Shown: positions 50,146-59,933 of the stretch, piece by piece
How positions within the stretch are numbered: position 1 is the stretch's first letter
Layout of the letters: each line of letters opens with the position of its first letter
Assembly: GCA_020555865.1 (NCBI GenBank)
Contig: JAJCJJ010000004.1
Coordinates: forward strand, 1-64,000
Direction: 5' to 3'
DNA length: 64,000 nt
From: a bacterium 210917-DFI.7.65
Lineage (GTDB): Bacteria; Bacillota; Clostridia; Oscillospirales; Oscillospiraceae
Notes under the pieces: generated by a model
What the model saw: the letters and a program-made list of their open reading frames with translations, nothing else
Databases searched by the model: none
What the model was told of the DNA's origin: nothing
Made by a program: the position numbers and the translations under genes

Positions 50146-52617
50146 GTGGAACAGATCAAGTTGGCGCGGCTGGCCGTGGCTGCTGCGCCCTATCTGATTG
50201 ACAAGCCCTATACCTATACTGTGCCAGATGCCCTGGAGCCAGTCCTGGAGCGCGGTATGCGGGTGCTTGTTCCCTTTGGCCGGGGCAACCGCACCTCAGA
50301 AGCGATGGTACTTTCCATAGAAAACGGTGCAAAGAGGCGGGGCCTGAAAGCAATTGCCTCCATATTGGATGATGCCCCGGTTCTGGATGCAGCGGGGATC
50401 CGCATGGCGCTGTGGATGCGGGAACGCTATTTCTGCACCATGTATGACGCAGTGCGGACCATTCTTCCGACGGGATTGTGGTTTCGCACTCAAACCGTGT
50501 ATTATCTCTGTGATGGAGTGCAGCGTGAACAGGCTCTCAGCGAAAGCAAGACAGTGTCAGGCGCCGAATTGCTGCTGGATATGCTGTTTGCCAGAGGGGG
50601 AAGGGCGGAGGAGGATGTTTTGAAAGCAGCCTGCGGTCCGCGCACAGCATCAGCACTGAAAGCCCTGTGCGCCATGGGGCTGGTGCGTTGCGAAACAGAG
50701 TCACTGCGCCAAATTCAGGATGGCAGGCAGAAAATGCTTGCTCTTACTTTACCGGCAGAGGAGGCTATGGCTGCGGTGGAAGGGAAGCAGCGCTCTGCGC
50801 CACTCCGGTACGAGGTGGTCAAACTGCTCTCGGCTGTGGGCAGCGCTACACAGGCGGAGGTCTGTTATTTTACTGGTGCGTCTGCTTCCACAATCGCTTC
50901 GCTGAAAAAAGCGGGGTTGATCACTGTGTATGAAGAAGAAAAACTCCGCATTTCTCATGCTTATACCGGCGGAGCCGCGCCGGAGATCCATCTGAACGAA
51001 GAGCAGGCTTCTGCCTATGAGGCGATTTCCGAACAAATGGATCGCGGCAAAGCTTCTGCAGTACTGCTGCACGGAGTTACCGGCAGCGGTAAGACACAGG
51101 TGTACATTCGTCTGGCGCAAAAAGCGCTGTCACTCGGAAAAAGCGTCATTGTTCTGGTACCGGAGATTGCCCTGACGCCACAGATGATGGACAAGTTCGG
51201 CGCATATTTCGGCTCGCGTGCCGTGATGCTCCACAGCGCCCTTCGTATGACAGAGCGCTACGATCAGTGGAAGCGGATCCGGCGTGGGGAGGTCTCTCTG
51301 GTACTTGGAACCCGTAGCGCTATTTTTGCCCCGCTGCCGCATCTGGGATTGATTATTCTGGACGAGGAGCAGGAAAGCTCTTATCAGTCTGAAAATCCTC
51401 CGCGCTATCATGCGCGAGAGGTGGCGCAATATCTGTGCGCACAAAATCAGGCAACCCTGGTGCTGGGTTCGGCTACGCCTTCCATAGAAACTGCCTATGC
51501 CGCCGAGCAGGGCCTGTATCGCTGTATCAAACTGCGGCAGCGTTATAATCGAAAAGCCCTGCCGGAAGTGATGTTTGCCGACATGAAGGAAGAGCTGCGC
51601 TGTGGCAACGGCGGGATTATCAGCGCATCGCTGCGCACAGAACTCAAAAAAAACCTTGACTGCGGCGAGCAGAGTATTTTGTTTCTGAATCGCCGCGGCA
51701 ACAGCCGGATGCTGCTTTGCGGCGAGTGCGGCTGCGTGCCGCAGTGTCCCCGCTGCAGCGTGCCGATGACCTATCACAGCGCCAACGGAAGGCTGATGTG
51801 CCATTACTGTGGTTTTTCTCAGCGTACCGAGACATTCTGTCCGGAGTGCGGAGGGCAGATGAAGCATGTCGGCACTGGAACGCAGAAAGCGGAAGAAGAA
51901 CTGAAAGCACTTTTTCCAAACGCTGCTGTGCTCCGTATGGACGCGGATACTGTAGCGGTCCGGGGCGGTCATGAAAGGATACTGCATGAATTTAAAACGC
52001 GGCGTGTACCGATCCTGTTGGGTACACAGATGGTAGCCAAAGGGCTCGACTTTGAGAATGTGACGCTGGTGGGCGTACTGGCGGCCGACCTGACGCTCTA
52101 CATGGATCATTACTGCGCCGCAGAGCGCACGTTCAGCTTGCTGACGCAGGTAATCGGGCGGGCGGGACGCGGCGAAAAAGGCGGCCGGGCTGTCATTCAG
52201 ACGTATACGCCGGAAAACGAAGTGCTTCAATGCGCTGCGCAGCAGGATTATGACCGTTTTTACCGCAGCGAGATCCGTATGCGCCGCCTGCATAACAATC
52301 CGCCTTTCGCCGATCTGTTTACGCTGGTGGTATCCGGTGCGGATGAAGGGCGCGTACTCCGTGCCAGCGCGGTGTTGCGGGACGCCATGAAAAGTGCGCT
52401 GCAAAACGGCCTTTATCAAAATGAACCAATCCAGGTGGTAGGGCCGGCTCCTGCTCCCGTGGCCAAGGTAAACAATTGTTATCGCTACCATGTGTATCTT
52501 GTGGCAAAGAATCATAAAACTACCCGCGCTTTTGTGGAATACTATATCAAAGCATTCAGCGCGTCCGGAGAAAACCGGGGCGTTCATATTTTCGTCAACT
52601 GCAACGCAATGAACTGA
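50146..52617 (+). CDS. priA: Primosomal protein N' (replication restart helicase)
   Basis: 823 residues, full length. Reloads the replisome at stalled forks. N-terminal 3'-DNA-binding domain (TYTVPDALEPVLERGMRVLVPFG), Walker A GVTGSGKTQVY near residue 309, DEEQESSY Walker B, zinc region with CGECG, CPRC, CHYCG and CPECGG pairs (about 525-580), and the helicase motif GTQMVAKGLDFENV. GTG start with AAGGAGG 6 bases upstream. First gene of the priA-def-fmt operon. Confidence 0.97.
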   Translation: MEQIKLARLAVAAAPYLIDKPYTYTVPDALEPVLERGMRVLVPFGRGNRTSEAMVLSIENGAKRRGLKAIASILDDAPVLDAAGIRMALWMRERYFCTMYDAVRTILPTGLWFRTQTVYYLCDGVQREQALSESKTVSGAELLLDMLFARGGRAEEDVLKAACGPRTASALKALCAMGLVRCETESLRQIQDGRQKMLALTLPAEEAMAAVEGKQRSAPLRYEVVKLLSAVGSATQAEVCYFTGASASTIASLKKAGLITVYEEEKLRISHAYTGGAAPEIHLNEEQASAYEAISEQMDRGKASAVLLHGVTGSGKTQVYIRLAQKALSLGKSVIVLVPEIALTPQMMDKFGAYFGSRAVMLHSALRMTERYDQWKRIRRGEVSLVLGTRSAIFAPLPHLGLIILDEEQESSYQSENPPRYHAREVAQYLCAQNQATLVLGSATPSIETAYAAEQGLYRCIKLRQRYNRKALPEVMFADMKEELRCGNGGIISASLRTELKKNLDCGEQSILFLNRRGNSRMLLCGECGCVPQCPRCSVPMTYHSANGRLMCHYCGFSQRTETFCPECGGQMKHVGTGTQKAEEELKALFPNAAVLRMDADTVAVRGGHERILHEFKTRRVPILLGTQMVAKGLDFENVTLVGVLAADLTLYMDHYCAAERTFSLLTQVIGRAGRGEKGGRAVIQTYTPENEVLQCAAQQDYDRFYRSEIRMRRLHNNPPFADLFTLVVSGADEGRVLRASAVLRDAMKSALQNGLYQNEPIQVVGPAPAPVAKVNNCYRYHVYLVAKNHKTTRAFVEYYIKAFSASGENRGVHIFVNCNAMN

Positions 52618-52634
52618 GGAGGAAGTGTAATCAA

Positions 52635-53162
52635 ATGGCATTGAGAACGATCGTGAAAAAAGGAGACCCGATTCTGAATAAAAAATGCCGGGTCGTGACA
52701 GAGTATAATGAAAGATTGCATACACTGATCGATGACATGAAGGAAACGCTGGCTGATGCCGACGGTGCCGGTCTGGCGGCGCCGCAGGTGGGCGTGATGC
52801 GCCGCGTCTGCATTGTGATCGGTAACGACGGCGAAATGATCGAGCTGGTGAACCCGGAGATTATTGAAAGCGACGGGGAACAGACCGGTCCGGAAGGATG
52901 CCTGAGCCTGCCGGGCAGATATGGCTTGGTGACACGCCCCAATCATGTGCGTGTGCGGGCCAATGACCGCAACGGCAATGTTTTTGAAGTAGAAGGCATT
53001 GAACTGACAGCGCGTTGCTTTTGCCATGAGATCGAACATCTGGACGGCCATTTGTTCGATGAGCATGTCGATCATTTCATGACGGAGGAAGATTTCGAGG
53101 AGTATTACGCTCAGCATCAGGAAGAAATTGAGCAGGACACGGATGGAGACGAAGAAGCATGA
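52635..53162 (+). CDS. def: Peptide deformylase
   Basis: 175 residues. Removes N-formyl from new proteins. Motif 1 GAGLAAPQVG (44-53), motif 2 EGCLSLPG (C89) and motif 3 CHEIEHLDG (H131, E132, H135): all metal and catalytic residues are present. Acidic C-terminal tail. Overlaps fmt by 4 bases, so the formyl-adding and formyl-removing genes are coupled. Confidence 0.97.
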   Translation: MALRTIVKKGDPILNKKCRVVTEYNERLHTLIDDMKETLADADGAGLAAPQVGVMRRVCIVIGNDGEMIELVNPEIIESDGEQTGPEGCLSLPGRYGLVTRPNHVRVRANDRNGNVFEVEGIELTARCFCHEIEHLDGHLFDEHVDHFMTEEDFEEYYAQHQEEIEQDTDGDEEA

Positions 53163-54088
53163 AGATCCTGTTTATGGGAACGCCGGCATTTGCAGTGCCT
53201 TCGCTGAAACGCCTTGTGGCAGATGGGCACGAGATCTGTGGCGTGTTTACCCAGCCGGATAAACCGAAAAACCGTGGCCATAAAATGACATTTTCACCTG
53301 TGAAGGAATATGCCTTGTCAGAGAATATTCCAGTGTATCAACCTGTAAAAATGCGGGACGGCACTGCCCTTTCCATTGTGCGGGAACTGCAGCCGGAGCT
53401 GACCGTGGTGGCGGCTTACGGGAAAATTCTGCCGGACGATATTTTGGAAATGCCGAAATACGGCTCCATCAACGTTCATTCCTCCATTTTGCCGCGCTAT
53501 CGCGGCGCAGCGCCCATCAACTGGGCGATTTTGAATGGGGAAACGGAAACGGGCGTGTCTATCATGCATATGGCCGCCGAATTGGATGCCGGCGACGTGA
53601 TCACAGTGGCCCGAACAGCGATCGATGAAAACGAAGACGCTGGTGCGCTGACGCAGCGGCTGGCAGAGCTGGGTGCGCAGGCACTAAGCGAAACGGTAGA
53701 CGCTATTGCGGCGGGAACAGCGACCCGCACACCCCAGGAGCACAGCCAGTCCACATATGCCCCCATGCTGAGCAGGGAACTTTCCAATGTGGACTGGACG
53801 AAGAGTGCCCATAGTATCCATTGTCAGATTCGGGGCTTGTTGCCTTGGCCGGCAGCGTCCACAACCCTGTTTTCCGATGCGCCGGTGAAACTGTACTGCG
53901 CCGAGGAAACCAAGCAGAGCAGTTCCTGTGCGCCTGGCACCATTGCCGCAGCGGACAAAAAAGGGATCAGCGTCGTCTGTGGTGACGGACAGATCCTGCG
54001 TATTACGGAACTGCAGGCTGCAGGAGGCAAACGTATGAGTGCGGCGGCGTATTTGCTGGGACATCCCATCCACGCTGGAGAAATGTGA
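53159..54088 (+). CDS. fmt: Methionyl-tRNA formyltransferase
   Basis: 309 residues. Formylates Met-tRNA for initiation. MKILFMGTPAFAVPSLKRL, VHSSILPRYRGAAPINWAI (SLLP box) and the C-terminal OB-like domain are intact. ATG overlaps the def stop. Confidence 0.97.
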   Translation: MKILFMGTPAFAVPSLKRLVADGHEICGVFTQPDKPKNRGHKMTFSPVKEYALSENIPVYQPVKMRDGTALSIVRELQPELTVVAAYGKILPDDILEMPKYGSINVHSSILPRYRGAAPINWAILNGETETGVSIMHMAAELDAGDVITVARTAIDENEDAGALTQRLAELGAQALSETVDAIAAGTATRTPQEHSQSTYAPMLSRELSNVDWTKSAHSIHCQIRGLLPWPAASTTLFSDAPVKLYCAEETKQSSSCAPGTIAAADKKGISVVCGDGQILRITELQAAGGKRMSAAAYLLGHPIHAGEM

Positions 54089-54097
54089 GGTTTCATT

Positions 54098-54778
54098 ATG
54101 CTGTTTTGGATTTTGCTGATTGCCATTCTGATCCTTTCCGTTTGGGCACAGTATCAGGTTAGCCACCAGTTCCATAAATATTCACAAGTGCAGAATCGGC
54201 GTTTTCTGACCGGCGCTGAAGCGGCTTCTGCTGTATTGCGCGCCCATGGCGTTTCCGGTGTGGGAATTGCCCGCTGCAGCGGACACCTGACGGACCATTA
54301 TGATCCCCGAGACAATACCATTTATTTGTCCCAAAGCGTCTACGACAGCTCCACGATCGCTGCCGTGGGCGTCGCATGCCACGAGGCAGGCCATGCCTGT
54401 CAATATGCCGAAGGCTATTTCCCTATTCGTGTGCGCAGCGCTATTATTCCGGTCTGCCAGTTTGGTTCGACTTTTTCCTATATCCTGATTCTGATTGGTT
54501 TGTTTCTGTACAGTCAGGCGTGGTTCGGTGTCGGTGTGGTGCTGTTTTCCCTGACGACCCTGTTTCAGCTCGTCACGCTCCCTGTGGAATTCAATGCCTC
54601 TGGCCGGGCCCTGGCAACTATCGAAGGGGAAGGCCTGCTTTACGAGGATGAGTATTACGGCGCACGCAAAGTACTGAGCGCAGCGGCGCTGACCTATGTG
54701 GCGGCCCTGCTTACGTCACTCTTGTATCTGGCGCGTTATGTGATGGTCTTTTTGAGCATGGGCAGGAGAGACGAATGA
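54098..54778 (+). CDS. Zinc metallopeptidase, YugP-like
   Basis: 226 residues. Membrane metallopeptidase of the YugP family: N-terminal helix (1-17), then HEAGH (H95-E96-x2-H99) zinc motif in VACHEAGHACQYAEGY, and three further hydrophobic segments (about 115-165, 200-220). Substrate unknown. Sits between fmt and rsmB, a position where many clostridia carry it. Confidence 0.9.
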   Translation: MLFWILLIAILILSVWAQYQVSHQFHKYSQVQNRRFLTGAEAASAVLRAHGVSGVGIARCSGHLTDHYDPRDNTIYLSQSVYDSSTIAAVGVACHEAGHACQYAEGYFPIRVRSAIIPVCQFGSTFSYILILIGLFLYSQAWFGVGVVLFSLTTLFQLVTLPVEFNASGRALATIEGEGLLYEDEYYGARKVLSAAALTYVAALLTSLLYLARYVMVFLSMGRRDE

Positions 54779-56109
54779 TGGAACGAAAAACAGCCCGCAT
54801 CATTGCGCTGGATCTACTGGCGGCCTGCCGGAGGGACCGCTCCTGGTCGGATGGTTATTTGAAGGCGGCAATCCGTAAAAACGGGCTTGACAGCCGGGAT
54901 GCCGCACTGACAACCCGGCTTGGGTACGGTGTTTTGCAGAATGCAGGATTGCTGGATTTTTATATCGGCTGTTATTGCAGCCAGCAGCCGGGCCATCTGG
55001 AACCGGTTGTGCTGGATGTCCTGCGGTTGGGTGCATATCAAATTCTGTTTATGGATCGGGTGCCGGACAGCGCCGCAGTGAGCGAGTCTGTGGAACTGGT
55101 CAAGCGCAGCGGCAAAGAACGGGCGGCTGGCATGGTCAACGCGGTGCTGCGCAAAATTTCCGCCAATCGAGAGCATCTGCCGGAGATTCCTGGCCGGAAT
55201 CGGGCGGAATATCTGTCGGTTCGCTATAGCCATCCTCTGTGGCTTGTTCAGCGTTGCCTCACCCTGTTGGGGGAAGAAGAAGCAGAGGCTTTTTTGCGCT
55301 GCAACAACGAGGCGGTGGCAACTGCCATCCAGTGGAATCCATTGCGCGGCACAGAAGAAGCGCTGCAGAAAGCGCTCCGGGAAGCCGGGGTGCAGATTTG
55401 CTCCCATCCATGGTTGTCGGGCTGTTATGAGATTTCCAAAACCGGCGATTTGACGCAGTTGGACGCGTTCCGGAACGGTCTTTTTCTGGTGCAGGACGCC
55501 GCGGCCCGGCTGACTGCTTTGGCTGCGGACGTAAGACCCGGCATGACCGTACTGGATTTGTGCGCCGCTCCCGGCGGAAAATCGTTTGCTCTGGCTATGG
55601 CAATGCAAAACCGGGGAACAATTCGTTCTTTTGATTTACATAAATCAAAAATCCGACTCATTCAGGAGAGCGCTGCCCGTTTGGGGATCACCTGTATCCA
55701 GGCTCAAAGCGCAGACGGAAAAGTATTTCAGCCGGAGTTGGAAAAGACGGCGGATGTCGTTTTGTGCGATGTGCCCTGCAGCGGCTTAGGGATCATTCGG
55801 AAAAAACCGGATATCCGCCTTAAGCGGGAGGAAGAGCTGAAGCAGCTTCCGCAGGTGCAGTTTTCGATTCTTGCAAACGCTGCCCGCTATGTCAAGCCCG
55901 GTGGCACACTGGTCTATTCTACCTGTACGGTGCTGCCGGAGGAAAATGAGCGAGTTGTGGATCGTTTCCTGCGCACAGAACCGGCTTTTGACCGGAAACC
56001 GTTTGTTTTGCCTGCTCCCATCGGTGCAGCGGCGGACGGACAGATCACACTGTGGCCCCAGCGCCAGGGAACAGACGGTTTTTATATCTGTACACTGCGC
56101 AGAAAATGA
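54775..56109 (+). CDS. rsmB: 16S rRNA m5C967 methyltransferase RsmB
   Basis: 444 residues. N-terminal NusB-like helical domain (about 1-140), catalytic SAM domain with LDLCAAPGGKSFALAMAM (about 262-280), DVPCSGLG with the catalytic Cys, and a YSTCTVLPEENE second Cys. AGGAG before overlapping ATG codons 54775/54778; overlaps the YugP-like gene by 4 bases. Confidence 0.95.
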   Translation: MMERKTARIIALDLLAACRRDRSWSDGYLKAAIRKNGLDSRDAALTTRLGYGVLQNAGLLDFYIGCYCSQQPGHLEPVVLDVLRLGAYQILFMDRVPDSAAVSESVELVKRSGKERAAGMVNAVLRKISANREHLPEIPGRNRAEYLSVRYSHPLWLVQRCLTLLGEEEAEAFLRCNNEAVATAIQWNPLRGTEEALQKALREAGVQICSHPWLSGCYEISKTGDLTQLDAFRNGLFLVQDAAARLTALAADVRPGMTVLDLCAAPGGKSFALAMAMQNRGTIRSFDLHKSKIRLIQESAARLGITCIQAQSADGKVFQPELEKTADVVLCDVPCSGLGIIRKKPDIRLKREEELKQLPQVQFSILANAARYVKPGGTLVYSTCTVLPEENERVVDRFLRTEPAFDRKPFVLPAPIGAAADGQITLWPQRQGTDGFYICTLRRK

Positions 56110-56142
56110 TCCATAGAGCGGCCATACTGAAAGGAGAGCGTC

Positions 56143-57216
56143 GTGAAAATCGATATCAAGTCTCTGAACATGCAGGAACTTGCCCTGCAGTTCAAAGCGC
56201 TGGGTGAGCCGTCCTTCCGGGCAAAACAGGTTTTTATCTGGCTGCACAAGGGCGCGGCATCTTTCCATGAAATGACCAACCTGTCCAAGCCGCTGCGCGA
56301 AACGCTTTCCGCGCGCTATTTCATTACAGTGCCGACCGTGGAACGCAAACTGGTCTCCAAATTGGACGGCACCATAAAATACCTGTGGCGTCTGAAGGAT
56401 GGAAATTGCATCGAAACCGTTCTGATGAAATACAGGCATGGAAATTCGATCTGTATTTCCACGGAAGTGGGGTGCAAAATGGGCTGCGTGTTTTGTGCGT
56501 CCACCCAAGCTGGCTTTGTCCGCCGGCTGGCCCCTTCGGAAATTCTGGACCAAGTGCTTTTCACGCAGCTCGATTCCGGGGAGCCGATTTCCAACATCGT
56601 TTTGATGGGCATCGGCGAACCGCTGGACAACTATGAAAGCGTGCTTCGCTTTTTGGAACTGGTGAATCATCCGGATGGACTGAACATCGGCATGCGCCAC
56701 ATTTCGCTTTCGACCTGTGGTCTGGTGGAGCAAATCGAACGTCTCGCGCAGCAGGATCTGCAGCTGACACTCTCTGTTTCGCTCCATGCGCCGGACGATG
56801 AAACCCGCAGCAAACTGCTGCCTATCAATCGTGCCGCCGGTGTGGAGAAATTGATGTCGACCTGCCGGGCTTATTTTGAAAAAACAGGGCGACGGATCTC
56901 TTTTGAGTACGCGTTGATTGACGGCGTTAACGATGCGCCCTGGCAGGCAGATCTTATGGTCAGGCGCCTGCGCGGGATGCCTGGGCATGTCAATTTGATT
57001 GCGCTCAACGATATTGCGGAAAGTCCGCTCAAACCCAGCCGCCGCATGGCCGCGTTTCAGCAGCAGCTGGAGGAGCGCGGCGTCACCGCTACGGTGCGGC
57101 GCAGGTTGGGTTTGGATATCGCGGCAGCCTGCGGACAGTTGCGCCGCAGCACGCTTTTCGGTGGAAACGATAGAGAAACACAGGTGAAACACAATGAAAA
57201 TTTGGCAAAAAACTGA
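56143..57216 (+). CDS. rlmN: Dual-specificity RNA methyltransferase RlmN
   Basis: 357 residues. Radical-SAM enzyme making m2A2503 in 23S rRNA and m2A37 in tRNA. Cluster motif C111-KMG-C115-VF-C118, VLMGIGEPLDNYESV, SLHAPDDETRSKLLPIN, and a C-terminal Cys in GLDIAAACGQL that fits the methyl-carrying cysteine. GTG start with AAGGAG. The last 23 bases overlap prpC. Confidence 0.96.
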   Translation: MKIDIKSLNMQELALQFKALGEPSFRAKQVFIWLHKGAASFHEMTNLSKPLRETLSARYFITVPTVERKLVSKLDGTIKYLWRLKDGNCIETVLMKYRHGNSICISTEVGCKMGCVFCASTQAGFVRRLAPSEILDQVLFTQLDSGEPISNIVLMGIGEPLDNYESVLRFLELVNHPDGLNIGMRHISLSTCGLVEQIERLAQQDLQLTLSVSLHAPDDETRSKLLPINRAAGVEKLMSTCRAYFEKTGRRISFEYALIDGVNDAPWQADLMVRRLRGMPGHVNLIALNDIAESPLKPSRRMAAFQQQLEERGVTATVRRRLGLDIAAACGQLRRSTLFGGNDRETQVKHNENLAKN

Positions 57217-57940
57217 TCAGGGCGCAGTCCGTAAAGAGAATCAGGATATATGCGCTGCAGAACAGCTGGATCAATACACTCTGGCTGTGGTGTGCGACGG
57301 TATGGGCGGTGCCCGGGCCGGTGCGCTGGCCTCCTCTTTGGCTGCCGGAGCTTTTCTGGAAGCACTCCGCGGCACGCTGCGGCCGGGGCAGGACATCACC
57401 GCTGTGGCGCAGGCCGGCGAAGCAGCCGTAGCAAAAGCGAACCATATTGTCTATGAACGTTCACGGGAGGACAAGGAGTGCCGCGGCATGGGAACGACTC
57501 TTGTGGCGGCAGTGTGTGCCGGGCCGCAGGCCACGATATTCAATGTGGGAGACAGCCGTGCTTACCGGATCAACGAATCCGGAATCTGTGCAGTTACACG
57601 GGATCACTCTGTCGTGCAGGATATGCTGGAAAACGGCGATATTACAGAGGAAGAGGCGCGCCGTCATCCCAACCGCAATTTGATTACCCGGGCGCTGGGT
57701 ACAGAGCGGGAGGTTCTTTGTGATGTGTTTCAGCTGTCGCTCAGCAAGGACGATTCTTTGCTGCTGTGCTCCGACGGTCTGGTTAATACGGTGAGCGATC
57801 AGGAAATGCTGTATGAAGTGATTCACGGAGAACCGCGGAACACCTGTCTGGATCGGTTGATGGAGATCGCCATCGACCGGGGCGCGCCGGATAACGTCAC
57901 AATGATTCTGATGCAATACGAAGAGGAGGCGGATGGCTGA
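57194..57940 (+). CDS. prpC: PP2C-type protein phosphatase (PrpC/Stp1)
   Basis: 248 residues. Removes phosphate from Ser/Thr and is the partner of the PASTA kinase encoded next. TDQGAVRKENQDICA (metal-binding Asp), VVCDGMGGARAG, GDSRAYRI, and APDNVTMILM are PP2C motifs. AGGTG before the ATG; overlaps rlmN by 23 and prkC by 8 bases. Confidence 0.96.
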   Translation: MKIWQKTDQGAVRKENQDICAAEQLDQYTLAVVCDGMGGARAGALASSLAAGAFLEALRGTLRPGQDITAVAQAGEAAVAKANHIVYERSREDKECRGMGTTLVAAVCAGPQATIFNVGDSRAYRINESGICAVTRDHSVVQDMLENGDITEEEARRHPNRNLITRALGTEREVLCDVFQLSLSKDDSLLLCSDGLVNTVSDQEMLYEVIHGEPRNTCLDRLMEIAIDRGAPDNVTMILMQYEEEADG

Positions 57941-59933
57941 TATGGATGCTTATATCGGGAAAATGCTGGATGGCCGCTATGAGATCCTGGAAGTGATCGG
58001 CACCGGCGGCATGGCTATCGTTTATAAGGCTATGGACCATCGGCTGAATCGGCAGGTGGCTGTTAAAGTGCTCAAAAATGATTTGGCACAGAATGCGGAT
58101 TTCCGTCGCCGGTTCCATGACGAAGCACAGGCTGTGGCCATGCTGTCGCACCCCAATATCGTATCGGTTTACGATGTATCTCACGACGGCGACGCCGAGT
58201 ACATTGTGATGGAGCTGATTGACGGCATCACGCTCAAGCAGTATATGGAACGCCGGGGACAGCTGAATTGGCGCGAAGCACTGCACTTTATCACCCAGAT
58301 TATGAAGGGGCTGGGCCATGCCCATAGCCGCGGTATCATCCATCGGGATATTAAACCCCATAATATCATGATCCTGCGGGACGGCAGCGTCAAAGTAGCA
58401 GATTTTGGAATTGCCTGCCTGGTAGCCTCGGCAGAAAATACGCTGACCCAGGAAGCCCTTGGTTCGGTGCATTATATTTCGCCCGAGCAGGCCAAAGGCG
58501 GTCATACAGATGCGCGCACGGATATTTATTCCGCTGGTGTGGTGCTCTACGAAATGCTGACGGATCGGCTTCCGTTTGAAGGTGACAGCGCCGTTTCCAT
58601 TGCGATTCAGCACATCAGTTCCGTGCCGCTTTCTCCCCGGGAAATCAACCCCGATATTCCGGAAGCGCTGGAGCTGATCACCATGAAGGCGATGGCACCG
58701 GATATGGAAAAGCGCTATCCAAGCGCAGAGGCCATGCTGCGTGACCTGGATGAGTTCCGCAAGAATCCCAGTATCAATTTTGATTATGTTCTCTCTGACT
58801 TTGCTGTGGAGGAAACCAGTGAACCGACGCAGCATCTGAACGCCTCAGAGATGAACGAGGTACATCCGCACTATGCAAGGCCTCAGCGCAGAGAGCCCAG
58901 AGACAACAGATACGATCCGCGCGGCAATTACGAAGATGAGTACGACGAATATGACGAGCGGGAGCACAGACGCCGCCGGAACAAGCGCTCCAAAGGGCCG
59001 ATGATTGCAACGATTGCTGCGGCAGTGGTGGTGATCGTCATTCTCTTCAGCATGATCCTCTCCAGCTTTGCCGGAGGCGGCCAGGCAGAATTCGTCATTC
59101 CCAAAGTAGTTGGAATGACGGTAGAAGAGGCCATGGCAGATGAGGAGATCAGCGAAAAATACACCATTGAAACCATAGGCAGTGAGTTCAGCGACGAATA
59201 TGACAAAGATGTGATCATCGAACAATCTCCGGAGGACGGCCGCACAAAGAAAGGTCCAAAGGGAGAAAAGTATGTCATTCAAGTTACGGTCAGCCTTGGC
59301 GAACAGACAGACGAAATGCCGGATCTGACGGATTACAACCAGACCAGCGCCATCAGCACGCTGAAAAATATGAGTCTCGATCTGAATATTATTCAAGAAG
59401 AAGCCTATGACGATGAGATTCCTGCAGGCACCGTAATTTCCACTGATCCGGTGAAGGGCACAACACTGAAAAAGGGTGATACAGTAACCATCGTGTTCAG
59501 TAAAGGTAAAGAAGTGAAACCGGTTACCGTAATCAATTATGTTGGCATGACACTGGCGAAAGCCCAGGAGCAATCCGGTGGGCTGATCATTCAGATTAAA
59601 GAGGTAGAAAGCGACTCTGAAGCAGGTACGGTAATCGATCAGGATATCGCTAGCGGTTCTCAGGTGGAGGAAGGAACAACAATCACCCTCACTGTGTCCA
59701 AAGGTCCTGCCCAACCCGTGGAAAAAACGATCACAAAATCGATTGCCCTGCCGGAAGGCGAGGGTACCGTTAAGGTTCGTGTTGTGGTAGGCGGCAGCGA
59801 TGTTCAGTTTGACAGCGATGTGGATCGTGCTCTGATGGAAATCAGCATTCCGTTGACCGGTTCCGGTACGCAGATCGTGTCTGTATATTTTGACGGCACT
59901 TTGAGCTATAACGAGGAGGTTACTTTCTCGTGA
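57933..59933 (+). CDS. prkC: PASTA-domain Ser/Thr protein kinase (PrkC/Stk1)
   Basis: 666 residues. Membrane kinase sensing peptidoglycan fragments, controlling wall growth and spore germination. Kinase domain (about 10-275) with GTGGMAIVYKA, VAVKVL, HRDIKPHN and DFG; then an Arg/Tyr/Asp-rich linker, a transmembrane helix (about 349-372) and three PASTA repeats (about 385-600), ending in a beta-domain. Downstream rsgA overlaps by 4 bases. ATG 57933 with GAGGAGG only 3 bases away; ATG 57942 is a possible alternative. Confidence 0.95.
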   Translation: MADMDAYIGKMLDGRYEILEVIGTGGMAIVYKAMDHRLNRQVAVKVLKNDLAQNADFRRRFHDEAQAVAMLSHPNIVSVYDVSHDGDAEYIVMELIDGITLKQYMERRGQLNWREALHFITQIMKGLGHAHSRGIIHRDIKPHNIMILRDGSVKVADFGIACLVASAENTLTQEALGSVHYISPEQAKGGHTDARTDIYSAGVVLYEMLTDRLPFEGDSAVSIAIQHISSVPLSPREINPDIPEALELITMKAMAPDMEKRYPSAEAMLRDLDEFRKNPSINFDYVLSDFAVEETSEPTQHLNASEMNEVHPHYARPQRREPRDNRYDPRGNYEDEYDEYDEREHRRRRNKRSKGPMIATIAAAVVVIVILFSMILSSFAGGGQAEFVIPKVVGMTVEEAMADEEISEKYTIETIGSEFSDEYDKDVIIEQSPEDGRTKKGPKGEKYVIQVTVSLGEQTDEMPDLTDYNQTSAISTLKNMSLDLNIIQEEAYDDEIPAGTVISTDPVKGTTLKKGDTVTIVFSKGKEVKPVTVINYVGMTLAKAQEQSGGLIIQIKEVESDSEAGTVIDQDIASGSQVEEGTTITLTVSKGPAQPVEKTITKSIALPEGEGTVKVRVVVGGSDVQFDSDVDRALMEISIPLTGSGTQIVSVYFDGTLSYNEEVTFS